A stretch of 64,000 nucleotides of DNA from Parus major (Eukaryota > Chordata > Aves > Passeriformes > Paridae). Under the pieces are notes generated by a model that made no database searches, was not told the origin of the DNA, and was given only the letters and a program-made list of their open reading frames with translations. Location: assembly GCF_001522545.3 (NCBI RefSeq), contig NC_031771.1:27351277-27415276 (forward strand), given 5' to 3'. The first letter of the stretch is position 1, and each line of letters opens with the position of its first letter. Both the position numbers and the translations under genes were made by a program. This document shows, piece after piece, positions 1 through 14,185 of this stretch.

Positions 1-3000
1 TAAACAGCTGGAATGGAAGAATATGGCTTTTTTTTCACTGCAATTTATTGTCAAGACCCTGAAATGTTAGTTTCCTTTCTGTTTTAAGAATGGAAACCTG
101 TGAGAGGAAACAGGGTGAAAACTGTGGCTCTGACTGACACTTGGCTGCAATGATTAAGATTGTAGGTGTCTTACTATGTAGTAAGACCTTTATCTTCATG
201 TTTTCTTGAGATTCATTTGTAGCACATTTGTTCCCACAGAACACATACAGTCTGTAAGCACTCCAATGAGTCTGTTGGTCCTATTAAGTATCTGTGAGAA
301 ACTGAAACAATGCATTTAATTTTTACTTTCTAGAATCACTTCAATGATTGATCTCACCTTGCTTGACTTTAACATTTTTGGGATTATTTCTTTGAGTTGC
401 CTTGATAAAGTCCAAAGTAAAATTCATTACGATCTACAGCCTGTCAGTACTCTTGGGCAGAACAAGATATCAGAGACAGCTGTAAGCACTAAGTAGAAGG
501 TCACATTTGTCTAAGAATGTGCATGGGTGTACAAGAGCTACTAAAACTTAGCAAAATGACTCTCAAACAGCCCCAGCTGGGTTAGCTCACAATAAGTACC
601 TTGTCATTCCGGTTACAAATTTGTGCCTGAGAGCATTGTGCCACTGACTTTGCCTGAAAGTACAAAGCCTGTACTGACAGCAGCAGCATCAGACCTGCTT
701 TTGTGCAAGGTGTGTGTCTATCTAGACAGAAGTAGAGCACACAGCAGTTCAGCTGTGCACATGTACTGAGCAGAAAACACTGCCTCAGCATTGCTAGTGT
801 CTGATTTTAGTCTCAATACAAGACATTTTTTGGAAAGATTAAAAGCATCTCACTGAAGATCAAGAACCACCCTCTGTTATCCTCTGTCATTACCACACAA
901 ACAGTTTTCTGCTCTCTTGCCTATTAGAACAAAAAATAAAAAAGCTACGTAAAGATTATGTGCTTTTGAAATATTACCACTGCTAAACATTTGACCTGAT
1001 GACAGAAATAAATACATACCCGTTCAAGTATTATAAACACAGCACCAAACATGTTTGACCCAGCCTGTGCTGTTAATAGAGCTGACGCAGGTTTTGTATT
1101 ATTTAAAGCACGATATAAGACTGTAAGATATAAAACTGTAAGAGCTTTATCTGCTATTGTTACAAATGAAATCCAAGATGACTGAGAGGGAAAGTGATCA
1201 GAGAAAGTGTTTCTTTTTTCAGCTTATTTACTCAGTACGCTTGACAATACTTTCTGTACAGTCAGACTCTTCACGCTGGAAAAGATGAGCTTATACAGAT
1301 GAACAATTATTATGATAAAGTTTCAGCCAGCATAGCTTAGGCTCTGTGTATAACTCCTGCTCTCCTTTTATTTGCCTTTAACCCCATTTAAGGACATGAT
1401 ATCTAGAAGCCTGTATTCACATTAATTTGGTCCTGAATGCTGAACAGGTAGAATTCATGCAAATTTATTACATGGGCGAGGTTAAAACATGACAGCTCTT
1501 ACTCACTAGATGTCCATTAAGCAATTTCACTCCATTTTAAAGTCATGGCTGTAAAGGGCTCCTCAAGCCAAAAGCTTGCCTGCAAGAGCCTTTGGATAAA
1601 TCAGATAAAGCCCAACTTTTTCTTGTCACACAAATGACTCCAGAAGCACTTACCACAAAAACCACACGTCTCTGGGCAGAACAATCTGCTCTCGTTATGG
1701 GAGTTCTCCTGATTTGGGAGTTCTGATATGACCAGTCAGACCAATGGCTTTCCACAGGCTGCCCCACTCTCCTCAGGGTGGCCAGAAACCCCTCTCTGCT
1801 CTGCCACCTCCTTCATTTCTCTGCATGCAGGTTCCACAAAGCAACTTGCTCTGACTTCAGACCCAGAGCTCTCTTGCCTCACTCACACCTGCCACCTTGC
1901 TTGCCCACTTTGATTTGCTACACTTAACTCATGGGTTTCAAAAGTAGCTTTCTGGTAACAAGGAACTGTTGGTGCACCTATGCAGCTTAAATTCTCTTCA
2001 CAAATAATTCAGGTGAAAACTTGTTCCCATTTCATAGAATTTTCCCTTGAAATCTGCATTATGCCACTTTGTTCCTTGGCAGTATACCAGGAGAGATGCC
2101 CAGTATCTGTGGGAGTAAAGGCAGCCAAGTAGCTGTTGTTTGAAACCACAACCTTTTTCTCAGTAACACAGCAACCCACACTTGCTCATCTAATAAAAAT
2201 CTCATTATCTGTCAACTCTGACAGTTAAATTATCAATAGCTCTGAGCAGATTTATCTGCAATAAGGGGTTTGAATATTTTCCATTTAAATCAAAATGTTA
2301 AGACTTAGAACCACAGCAAGGAAAAAACACAGAATTCAAATTATTACCTTCAAAATGAAGGGGCAAGGAGAAAAAGTTCTTGAGTTGTTAACTGAAATGT
2401 AAAAGATACTGGAGGTATTTCTATAACATGACCTCATGGAGGATAAGACCCATGAGAATTTGCCATTTTGAATCTCCCAGCCTTCAGTCTCTTTTTTAAG
2501 AAAAATTAAATTATTATATGTGAATTCACTAATGTCACTATTCTTTTATAAAAATGTGTTCCAATAGTCAAAAGAGCTAAATCAATCTTACATCCATTTT
2601 AAGAAACATATTTTACTACTCTATATAGTTGTATACTGTTGTACTCATGCACCTTTTCCACCTATTTATATCCATACTTGCAACATTAAACATTACATTC
2701 TCTCAAGAGAGGAAAAGCACTGTTCACTTACTTGAGTCATCAATCCCAGGTTTTGACCAGTTACTCTCTTCAAAAAGACAGGGTTTATATTAGTTTCAAG
2801 TAATTAATTACTGCAATACCTAATAGCAGGTTTCTCTTCTCAAACATAAATCCTGACTGTAGAAGGAATAATGACGATCACAGAAGTCACTACTTGGAAG
2901 CAAGAAACTTCCCTGAGTAAAATACTTTACCCCACATGAACTTAGAAATGAAGCATGGAAAAGTAATGTGATTATGATAAAACACTGACTCAATTGCTTC

Positions 3001-5598
3001 ATAATCACTAAGACATTTCCCAGAGCACATTTAAGAAAAACATTGTTAATAAACCTCCAAAAAACAACCAGAAATATTCATTACCCCGCTAGAAAAAAAT
3101 GTTTCGCTTTTGGAACTTCTTATTGCTCTTGTTAAACTTGGTAGAAGAGGACAGGAGAATGCTGTGTAACTTTCCCCTTTGAAAGCTTCAGAGGCTGCAA
3201 TAGTGTTTGTGATTATGTGTTTTACTAGCATTAGAGCTACTGAGAGGAGGCGTAGGGCAACTCATTAGTATGACCAAGGTGTTTTTATGCATGCGCCTCT
3301 ACTGGCAAGCAAAAAATCTCTTCTGTTAATTTTCAAAGCACAATCAATGAGCCTGTCAATTCTAATGCAATCCATGAAGATATTTAAATTCAGAGCAGCT
3401 ACTTACACACTCTTAGTGGCTCTGGAAGATAGCACGGTGAACCCACAGTTATTTAAACAACTTCTCACCTGTCACATTGCCAACAGTTCAACTGCCCGTG
3501 CATTTTGATTTTGTATCCCTATGAGGTTTCCCAGAAGCAGTCTGTGGCCAAATTTTCTAGCTTTGATACCATTAAAAGTGTTTCGACCACTAGTAGATAC
3601 TGAAAGTACCTACATATGTGCAAAAGCTTAAGATTTGGCACTGGTATTTTCTAGGAAGGTACTCAGGATTTAAACCTGTCCTGTTCAGCTGAAGTCCAGC
3701 CCGGTGTTGCACTTGCTTACATCAGCTGGGAATCTGACCAGCTTTAGTCAATACCTACACTTCTAGTTAGAATTGTTATGCCATAGTGATTGGGCCTTCA
3801 TTAAAGGTCAAGATTTGGTGTTTGCTAGTCTTAAAAAGGAAAGGAATCTGAAGAGCCAGTGCTGGCTTTGCAATAAGAGTTCTCTAATCACTCACTGCTG
3901 ATGATTTCATCAAGAAAGCAAATTCCTCAGGAATAGTTTTCCCATTCTATCTACCATTTTGGTACATTGCTGAAAATATTTTCATCAGCATTCTCTGTGG
4001 AAGCCTCATTTCTATCTAAACTTGCTCATGACAAAACCAAGGTTTGCTTTCTGTTCTTCTGCAGTGGGAATTCAGTACAAATACATGGCAAAGGATGACA
4101 AATGGCACCAGGCAGCCAAAACCCAGCATTCAAAGAGTGGGATCAGACAGACCACTGAGTCTAAGCGCCCGCATAAACACAGTAAGAATACAAAGAGAGT
4201 TGTCAACAAATCAAAATAAAGCTAAAATAGCTTCACATACTTCACTGTGTATGCCCCTTAAACTGGTCTTACTCTTAGACTATCCGAGAACAAGTACACT
4301 GTAGATTGCTGGAAAAGACATTCCTCACAGTCTTGTTCTATTCACTCACATATGGAAATCTCAGGCTAGGATGATTGCTTTGTTTCCTTACTTAGCACTT
4401 TGCCTTGGCGATTATGGCTACTGTTTTGGTTTTTTTTTAATGCAAATTCACATAAAACAGTTGTCTGTGTTCATAGATAAAAAATTAGTACACTTAACAA
4501 ATATATACATTCAAAAGACTTAATTAGATTAATCTGAACAGCGATATGTCTCTTTTGATTCCTCCCATTATGTTAAGGGAAAGAGCAATTTAAGCATCTT
4601 GTGATATTGATATAGTTCAGATTTAGAGATAATATTCCTAATGTTCTACTGAACAAACTACTTTATTAACAGCCTTCAACACAATTATTGAGTGAATATT
4701 TGCTACAGCACTTGAATGTATGACATTACATTACTGGTGCCACTCCTCACCCAACAGAAATCTTCCTACCATTTTGGGCTGCCTGAATCAGGCCTTCCTT
4801 GCACCCCTCAGAAATTTTTTTCAGTTCCCCCAGAATGAAAGGTTTAATATTAGATACAGACAATGGTAACTACAGAGAAAATGTTAGTTAGTAAGTCACC
4901 AAATCCCCAACCCTCTCTCTTCAAAACAGCAGATCACTCTGTTTTGAAAAACTGTTTTTTCAAAAAACCCAATTTTATTACTTAAAGAGTGAACTATTAC
5001 TTCACTGCATAAGTCATTGGACACAGGGTAGGATGCAGGAATGTGGCGCCTCTGGATGAGAAGGTATTTAGAAACCTACAGAGATTTCTTCAGTTTTTCA
5101 TAATGACCCAGTTTTTCTACAAAAGTGGAGCATACAGATTTAGTATTAGTGAGAACTGAGCAGCACAATCACCTTAAGCAAAGCGTTTGATCTTGATACA
5201 ATACGCGCATATTTTGAAAGGAGAAGAAGTTTGCTTAAATATTCAAAGTGATTCATGTATAACTGTTGGAATTTAAGCTTTCAAGCAGGCATTGTCAGAA
5301 ATTAGGTGTCACAAATATATCCCTTTTCAGCACTAACTCCCTTTCTGTACTTGGTTCTTAAAGTTTTTTACCTATATATTTGGTCCATTATTTTCAATTT
5401 GTTTCAGGTTTGTTTCCATTTTCCTAGTGAACAAATTAGTGGAGCTAGCACACAACTTGTCCACATAATTAGAAAACATTTCTACATATTTTACCATGGA
5501 AAAAGCCTCACAGAAATTGTAATGGCAGAAATGGACACCACAAAATTAGTTAACCTATCTTCTGGCTCAGAAGGAGAATTGTCAGCCCTAAAATTAGT
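1..5598. other. Non-coding flank, nothing recognised apart from one hairpin
   Basis: AT-rich sequence with only short, chance open frames on both strands. No known repeat family, RNA gene or exon was recognised. A perfect 10-bp stem is noted separately at 4942-4965. Confidence 0.6.
4942..4965. repeat. Short perfect inverted repeat
   Basis: TTTTGAAAAA (4942-4951) and TTTTTCAAAA (4956-4965) form a 10-bp stem with a 4-base loop. A/T-only stems of this size are common by chance in AT-rich DNA. Confidence 0.6.
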
Positions 5599-5790
5599 CA
5601 TAGAATCACAGAATATTCTGAGCTGGAAGGGACCCTTTGGCACTGTCAAAGCCCAAATCCTGGCCCTGCACAGGGGAGCCCCAAGAATCACACTATGTAC
5701 CTATTCCTTGAGTCTGTTTTTAAACAAACGTCCCAGACTGAAGTGCCCTAATCTCACCATTGCCCATCCAATATCATCAGTGTTTGAGTA
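5599..5790 (-). mobile_element. CR1 LINE, 3' end
   Basis: Begins CATAGAATCACAGAATATTC followed by GAGCTGGAAGGGACCC, the reverse complement of the avian CR1 3' end with its octamer tail. It then runs into AAGAATCACACTATGTACCT, typical CR1 3' sequence. The element is on the minus strand and truncated at its 5' side; the right edge is approximate. Confidence 0.8.
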
Positions 5791-6259
5791 CTTTTCTTAC
5801 TTTTTCTAATGACTTGCTTAAGTCTGCTTGCTATCATTCAAGTCCATTACTACTTGCCCTAACTGCAGCACGTGGCAGGGAATTTAATTCTGTTTATTCC
5901 ACTGTTTGATGTAACTCAAGACTTTGATCTCCTCAGTTTTCATCATTAAATTTGATGTTACTGTTCCCTCACCACTTTGGATCCTGACATTTGATGTACA
6001 TCCCTCCTGATCTGCAGAATTCTGTGCTAAAAAGGGGTGGATACTCCTATTTCAAGACTCTGTTTTTGATGATGCATCCACTCTGGTGTGTGTCACTCCA
6101 GCAGCATGACACATAGAGTCATATTTAGATTGCAATCCTCTGTAATGCTTAAATCCTTTCCTGCAATTCTGCTGCCCAGGCAGTCTTGCCCCTCTAACGT
6201 TGTCATTAATTTCAAATGAACTGTTAGATAATTCCTCAAGTCTGATAACCTGATCATGT
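5791..6259. other. Unassigned sequence between two LINE fragments
   Basis: Could be diverged LINE sequence continuing either neighbour, but I cannot recognise it. No coding exon is seen. Confidence 0.4.
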
Positions 6260-6680
6260 CTTCTAATGTGCTTACAGCCTTTTGAATAAATACCTTCTGC
6301 ATAGATAAAGCATTATTCCTTCACTGAAATCACTGATGAAAGTAATGAATAGTGCTAGACTTGAGAAAGGTCTTTGAATCATGTTTGATATACTTTTTTT
6401 GCCTTTTGATTTGATATTAAAGCACAAATTTTCTATTCTGGAGTAGAATTTTCTTACCAATTCTGCATTTCCCGATAGTCTCACCTATTACATATTTTCC
6501 TAGTTCTTAGATAGAGTGAAGTAGCATAAAAATCCGTAAATTAATTTGACTTGTATTCCTTCTCCCTTATTCACTCTGTCAGAGAAGAAAATTAAATCAG
6601 TTTGACATGACTTGTTCCTTGTACATCCATGCTGGTTGTTACTCATCTCCTTATCATTTTCCAGGTGCCAACAAAATGCT
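6260..6680 (-). mobile_element. Ancient CR1/L3-like LINE, reverse-transcriptase region
   Basis: On the minus strand the segment near 6600-6650 translates to NNQHGCTRNKSCQTDLIFF, close to the Q-H-G-F-x-x-G-K-S-C-L-T-N-L-I-x-F block of CR1-clade reverse transcriptases. Nearby text such as TTTGACATGACTTGTTC and GTACATCCATGCTGG is typical of old amniote LINE copies read in antisense. The copy is full of stops and diverged, so it is a fossil. Confidence 0.6.
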
Positions 6681-9029
6681 TTTCTTGAATGTATCCTGGT
6701 ATTTTTTTCAGGCTCTAAGTTGCAATGCCATCTGTGTAATTCTCTGGCTGTTATTTTTTGCTGTCTTGGTCCAAGTACCACCAGGGCAGTGCTGGCCACC
6801 ACTGCCGTGAGCTCTGCCCTGAGTGACCCTGGGTCAGCACAGACCCACGCTGGAAGTGACGAGGGTCACAGGGCAGGTTGGTGTGTGAGGGAATGGTGCC
6901 TCCAGAATGGGGCTGAGGGGAGAGGCTCCTGGGAGAGGTGAGGGAAAGGAACCAGGGACTAGAGGCACAGCCCAGCTTGTGCAAAGCTCACCTACACAAC
7001 AGGTGAGCCTGATGGATGTTGGTCCTGGCCTTGAGGGCAGAACTTTTCACATTCCATCCCCCTTCGTGAGAGCCAGCAGAAAGATTCTCAGACTTACGGA
7101 ATTCAGTATTGCAACAGTTAAGGTGTGATTAAGGAGTAGATCTGAAGAAAATAATCAATTCTCTATTTCAGCTTTCTCTGAGGCAGATAAACTTCTGTGG
7201 TAAGAAAGTATTAGGTATGTAGGTGACCACAAATATCCTCTTAGATAGATTCTACTATTGCCTTCCTAGAAACCACATTTATCACATTCATATTTATTAA
7301 TGTTGTCAACAACTGATTTACCTACATTTTGCTTGCAGAAGAAAAATGTAATAATTTAGCTTAGAAAGATGCTGCAGCAGAAGGTTCTATCACAGATGCA
7401 TATGCAAACTTTACTGATAACAAACATCATCTTTCACTGACTCTTCCAACTTTATTTCTTTAGCAAGTCTTTTGAAATTCCAAATCCAAATTACATAACA
7501 CCCTGCAGTCTTTCCAAGCCTGCCAAGATGGAATCAACTTCACTTTATTATTTACTAAAAAATCTTTTTGTTACCCTCTTGCTTGAAGCAACTGGTCTTA
7601 AAAACAACAAAATAGCTTCACACAAAGTTCAATCTTACTTGCAGACTTATGCAGGGATCTTGTTATGCTATTTGCCCTTTCATTAGTTGTTTTCAGTGTT
7701 GTGTAATACAGGAATGAGGCAGAAATGCATATCATCTCTGACTTACTTTCCTAACTGTGGCTGAGTGTCAAACAACAAATCTGGACTGTTCCAAACATCT
7801 GACAGTTCTACTGAATCTCCATTTGATGGAGCAACAGTCACTGTATGTCTCTAGCAATGAATGCAAAACTGGAATTTTAAATGTTATTCCAGACATCAAA
7901 AGACAACATTATGTCATCAGCTCCATCAAAGCTTTAAAAGCTCTGCTGGAGAAATTAAGGAATACATCCTATTTAATTTAATACCTCCTATGATCACACA
8001 GCTGTGTGAGATGATACCACCAAAATAACTTCTCAAGCAATGAAAACACTCTACCATGTTAGAACTCAGCAGTAATAAATGTTAATGATTCAACTTGCTA
8101 CATGTTGATATTACAGGACCACAGAGCACAGCTCCACATAGTGTCAGAAAAAGAGGACACGTGACAAAAATGCAATTTGTGGTTTTCTAAACGGTTCTGA
8201 TTAACTTTTTTTTAAAGGTGAAAAAGCTAAATCTGACAGTAGGCTTGTGTTCTATTTAATCCTAAAATTTGTCTCTAATAAGATCCCTCTAGATCTTTTT
8301 TTCAGATCATGCTTCAGGCTGCAATAAACCTGATTGCTATTACAAATCAAACAAATAATTTGGAGGGTACACCTCATTTAGCTGCCATAATCTGTCCCCT
8401 TTCATCTTTCTCTGTCACATCAGGTACTAGCCACTAGTTCAAGTGGAATACAGGTCCTTAGACTCAACGTACCATGGAAGATCCTTTGTTTAGGATTATC
8501 CCTCAAAACAGATCCAAGCAACCAGATAACACAACTGCATTCTTGTTACAGAACATATGCTTACCAACAGCTAGTGATGCCTCCCCTGCATCATCCTTCT
8601 GCATTTAGAAAGTGTGGTGCTAGATTTGTATTTAAATGAAACAAAGGTGTCAGGCAAATATAAAGAATTAGTGTAAACAAAAAATGGATTGACGGCTGAG
8701 TGCCAACTGAACCATCTGAAGGAGAATATTTTCCTTACATTAAGGTGCTTATAATCCATTAGGTAACAAGGCATAAGAAAGCCCTGTTTCCATCTTGAAA
8801 GAACGTGGTTACGTCTACTTATGTCAAAAAGCACAATATTTCCCAAAGCCTTTTTAATCACTGTTTCTGGAGTTAAGAGTTAAAATCACAGGTGGCTAAA
8901 TTATGAAAATTCAGGCCAAGTGGTGAGCAAAAAAGAAGGTAAGGAAAAAGAAGAATTTATGAGGTCAGATATCTAACTTAGTGTTTTTAAAATATACTAA
9001 TGGCAAAGGGCAGACCAGAAAAAAATATT
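6681..9029. other. Non-coding, no recognised repeat
   Basis: A relatively GC-rich patch at about 6770-7060 gives overlapping open frames on both strands but no homology. The remainder is AT-rich and unremarkable. Confidence 0.5.
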
Positions 9030-9616
9030 GGCCTTTTACTTGGTGAGGATGGTCGTCTCAGAAAGAGGGACACAGAGCAGAGATGTTAAATTCTTTCTCT
9101 GCCTCAGTCATCAACACTGATGACAGGCTCAGGGGGTCCTCAAGCAGCAGGACCATGACTGCAAGAATGATAAATGCCCAGTCAACCCTGAACTTGTGGG
9201 ATTTGCTGCTCCAGCTGGATCTCTGTGAGTTTATGGGGCCTGATTGGATTCATCCCAGGGTACTCAAAGATCTGCCTGGGTTATTGCAAGACCTCTCTCG
9301 ATGATTTTTGAACAGTTTTGGGAATCTGGAAAGATCCCTGTTGACTGGAAGCTGGTAAACATTGTCACAATTTTCAAGAAGAGCAAGAAAACTGAGCCTG
9401 GTAAATGCAGGCCTGTCAATCTCACTTCAGTGTCTTGAAAAATCATGGAGAAGATTATTCTGGGAGGTACAGAAAAACACCCGAAAGACAACAATCATTG
9501 GTCAAAGTCAGCACACAGTATGATTATTGAGGCTTTTCTGTGCAAGGCCAAAAGGTGGACATGACGATTCTTGTGGGTCCCTTCTGACTCAGGATATTCC
9601 ATAATTCTATGATTCA
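9030..9616 (+). mobile_element. CR1 LINE, internally deleted, pol fragment joined to 3' tail
   Basis: The plus strand encodes LQLDLCEFMGPDWIHPRVLK and, after a frame change near 9290, LSMIFEQFWESGKIPVDWK and NIVTIFKKSKKTEPGKCRPV, with LTSVS ahead of a stop. These are hallmarks of the CR1 reverse transcriptase N-terminal region. Within about 100 bases the sequence passes to GGGTCCCTTCTGACTCAGGA and the ATTCTATGATTC tail at 9604-9616. The rest of the reverse transcriptase is therefore missing. Non-functional. Confidence 0.85.
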
Positions 9617-12600
9617 TTAGATAAAGCTCTAACCAGAATGGGACTGTTGCCTAAGTACCTAATGTTCTGAAGATCTCTGGATATATATCTGGATAAATGA
9701 GGATAGACATTTCCTGGGAACTGATATGAAATATACACAGATTTACATATGCTGATATTTTTATATCCTCCTGTAAATCTAGGCAATGTGTTGCTCTGCT
9801 GCTGAAAGAACATTTGGTTAAGTATATAAAACTGTTTTCTATTGAATGAAAGAAGATATATCTATAATCTGGATATGCAGTTATAATGGATTATCTTAAT
9901 TTAGATGATACATGTTATACATAATGGATTATGCAGAATACAGAGCACACATAGCTATTTATTGCATATTATACATAATATAGATTATGAATGTTCTGCT
10001 TTCTTACTGAAGGCTGAATGTAGAACACTCAGTGAATGTTTTACAGCCAATTAAGCCAGAAATCACCTGACAGTAGCTTAAATGGTGCATATATTTTCAA
10101 TCCTAATTTCTTGAGAGTGTTATCTTTCCAGATTTCTATTTAAAAACTTCAAAGAGTTTGATTTTTTATTAATGGATAGTTCAATCTTTTTATATTTATG
10201 ACTGTGAATTATGCCAAACATGGCATATGACAAACTAATTGTTCACACTGATACAGAAAACACTCAGGAGTATACATTTAAAGCCACTTCTCCTGCTCAC
10301 TCCAGTCTAGATCCCAGAAGCATTAAGTTTTATGTGAACACAGAATTTTAGTAACTCCCATCCAACTGTGGTAGTACAGAAGAGAATTTGTCTGGATGAG
10401 AAAAGTTCAGTCTCAGTGCACAGTCAGGGTTTCAGCCCTTTACCAAAAACACAGTAAAACCACTCAGCCATCACAATAAACACCCCAATAAGCATCTGGA
10501 AACCTCTCTGCAAGATCCAAGACTGAGGAAAAACAAACCTGACAGTGCATATACCACTGAATGTTGCCAATATGCAGAAATATAGCCAGAAAGAACATGG
10601 GTACCTAGGAGTTAGTCACTCTAACATCTGATGTTCAGGCTTACAATTAATACAGTGGGGTTTGCAAGCTGTATTAGAAACCTAGGTCAACACATGATAC
10701 TCAATGGCAAGCTGGCATCTCACACAGGGATTTTATACAGACTTCTTGCTGAGACAATTGTCGTCTGGATACAAGGAAATCTACAGGTGATAGGAAATAG
10801 AGATTTTTTGCAACCACTCTAGCATATCCTAATGTTCAACAACAGTGCTGGAAGGTTGTGTCTGCTTGTTTAACAGTAAGTAAACACATCTGAAGTATGG
10901 GATGCTGATAGTGAAAACCTGGCCAGTATTCAGCCAACTCTCACCATACTCCCACCACCCAGCGCTCCGAGGGCACGTTTCTGCCTATGGTTCCACACAA
11001 CCAGCGGCTTCAGCATCACCTCCTGCAGTTGCAACTGCCAGTTTTGAGCTCAGCATCCCACAGGCACAGATTATTTTTTCTCTAGAGGCACTTCACTGGA
11101 ACAGAGTAATCTATATTGATGACTGTGTGCCTTTTTTTTTTATTCTCTCACTTAGACCTGTGAGGTCCTTCTGGAGATTCCTGCCTTTAGTACAGAATTT
11201 ACCCAAAGGAGCCAAAAGACTCATTAACCAGAAAGAAAGTTTTAGGCAGCATAACAGAAAAATGTTGATGCTTAGTAGTTAGGACACGTACTAGGATAAG
11301 ACCTGGTTTCTGCCTGGAATTTGTTTAAAGTCCTTTGGTATCTGGCTGAATGCAGCCTGTTTCAATTTCAACAGAATCTGTAATAAAAATGTAGTCCCAT
11401 TATCAGCGCACCGAGCCATTTACTTACTCCCACACACAAGTCAGATGCATGGCAAATCACTTTACAGAGATTGTTTAATCACTCATGAGTGCACCTTGGG
11501 CAATATATCCTAATTCTCATAAATTATCTACAGTTTCTAATGTTTATTCAGAAGAGAAACATTTCAGAAGGTCAGAAAGGATCATTCATCAGAGGTTTAG
11601 AAATTGGTCCTCTGTTAGTTTTACATACAGTAAAGGAATACATAGTAATTTTCAGACTTGCATCAGGTTGCATTATTTTTCTGATAATGGGCTTTTTTTT
11701 TTCCCCACGAAAAGAATAAATTCTCATTTAAAGGATTTGTGATCTAGTATTTTCTTTCATATTTAATCTAGTACTGAACATCATTTTATGCAATCATCCT
11801 AGGACTGTGAATAAGAATATTTTTTACCTATCCTGACACTCAGAATTTGATTGCTTTTGGATGGCATCATTTTATTGCAATGTACATAATGTGCCTGCCC
11901 CTAGACATGAGAAAGAAAAATAAGCCACATTACATTTTTTTGAACACTCATGAAGTATCATGTGATTACCCAGAATATAAAGAGAATCTAATTTTCAGCA
12001 TTTTACTAAAGAAAATTTAGAATGGTTCTATTTGCAAGGGTAGAGGTGCTTCTGTATGGATGAGAAAAGGGAGGTAGAGCCCTTTGCCTTGCCTCTCCAC
12101 CCAGGTGTGCCACGCAGGAATGAAAGGTGTGTTCTCTCACGGTGTGTTGGGGAGCAGCCCCACGGCCTGGGTTCCATTGACACAGGGCATCCAGTCACTC
12201 CAGTAAAAGTAGATGAGGAGCAGCACCACAGCCAAAGGGAAACCCTTGAGATCCTGCCCCTCTACAACCTCATCCCTCTCCTCTCACTCCCCTGGCCCAG
12301 GGAACACATGAAGCTCCCTGCCAGACAGAGAAGGAAGAGGGGGAGAGGTAGGAGCTGTGGCTGCCCCAGCAAGGTCTGCAGGAGAAAATGAGACTCTGCT
12401 GCAGCTTCCACCTTACAGAGGACAAGGTCTGCCCAAAGGCTTCCTTCATATAACTGGTAGGTATCGATTTTAATGTCACGACTCACTTATTCTGTCTCTC
12501 AATAACTAAAAGATGAAATAATAATGATTGCAGTCCATTCAGCAGCCAAATTCAGAGCTGTGGTGTTCTAAAAGGCTGTCACAAAGAGGCTTTGGCTTGG

Positions 12601-14002
12601 AACATGTTTTAAATCTTCCCATCTCCCAGGAAACATTTATGACCTGCTTAACACATGATAGTGCAAATTCAAGTCTTTCTAAAGCCAGAATTATAGATAC
12701 AGATAGGCTATAACTTACAATATCTCTACTCTCCTACAAAATAGATTGAAAAATGACTGTGGTTAAAATCTTCCTTGCTTAGTTAAAAAGAAAAATATTC
12801 TGAAGCCCAAGGTAAACATGAATGTGAGCATTAATTATTCAGATTCTAGGAATTTCAGTGGCTGATAACTCAAAAAAAAAAAAAAAGTGAAATATGAACT
12901 AACAATAAAAAGTATTTGGAAAAGAAACAGTGAAGATGAATAAAAATTGAAACAGGAGCACCAAAACCAGGACAGGAGCCATTATTGCTCTTCCCAACCA
13001 CAGCACTAACACCAGTGAGGACAGCCTGGACATCTGCATAGCTCCATAACTCTGTGCCATGTGAAAAGCCTGTGAAGGCTCTGAGAAGCTGCCTGCTCTA
13101 TGGATTGCTTGGCAGCGCTGATCAGCACTGCTGAGTGCACACCTGAACGTGCCAGCGATATCAAATGACCTGAACCTAAGGACAATGGGCTCTAATCTGC
13201 AGATAAATTTAAAGACCCCAATTCCCTACTGACTTCAAAGGAGATTCAAGAATCTCTACAGCTTCAGACATTCACTAGTAAAAAACATCAAGGCAGAGGA
13301 ATTAGGGAATATTCCTTGCAATAAGCACAAGCTCACTGTAACCTATCAGTCAAAAGATCCTGGGTAGCCTTAAACACCCTGCAGAATTAGACAGCTTTGT
13401 GGTACAATTGCATTTGCATTTGAACAAAACATACTTAAGCAGCCAGACCTCCACATCTCAGTTTCTGATTTATTCTTCTCTTCAAATCACCCTAATAATA
13501 TAGATACTATTTTCTAGGGTAAAAAATTTTAAAGCTGCCTTGTAGAAAGAGCTTTCCCATCTTTTCATATTCTTACTCCTTTCTCTACACTCACATTCTT
13601 TATGACTTCTACTACTGCAGTTTCAACAGCTTTCCATGAAATTAATGACTGTACTCCAAGACTTTAATCTTGTCTTTTTTTGACTGATTAGAAACAAATA
13701 GAGCATGAGCTATGAAGGAAGTACTTTTCTTCTTCAGCTGACAGAAGGCAAGTTACTCTCAAACTCCCAAATATGAAACTGCTGGTTTATAAATAACTTC
13801 CAGACAATCAGTCAGTTACATCTAAGCCTCCCTAAAAGAGAACTGAGGGGAAGAGACATGTTCGGACAAAATTCCTGTTCTGGAGCATTTAATCATTAAA
13901 TTGAGTCAGGAATACAATTATTGGGCTACACTGTATATAAATACTTGGCCAATATATTTTCTATCAGAAAACTGGACACAATTACCCTTTTTGCATTTTT
14001 TT
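9617..14002. other. Non-coding, no recognised repeat
   Basis: AT-rich sequence with near-repeats of TTATACATAAT around 9915 and 9970. A G+C-richer patch at about 12050-12430 has a 111-codon plus-strand frame without homology. No exon is supportable. Confidence 0.5.
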
Positions 14003-14185
14003 AATCACAGAACCACAGAATTGCTTGTATTAGAAGGGACCTTAAAGAAAGAAGAACATCTAGTTCCACCCCCCCACACCCTTGCCAGTGAAGCCAACCA
14101 CTAGATCAGGTTGCTCAGGGCCCCATCCAACTTGACCTTGAACATTTCCAGGAATGGGGCATCCCTTGGCATTGCCTCCAGTTCA
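14003..14185 (-). mobile_element. CR1 LINE, 3' end
   Basis: AATCACAGAACCACAGAATT, then TTAGAAGGGACCTTAAAG, CATCTAGTTCCACCCCCCCA and CATCCAACTTGACCTTGAAC are standard avian CR1 3' sequence in reverse orientation. Truncated at about 14185. Confidence 0.9.
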
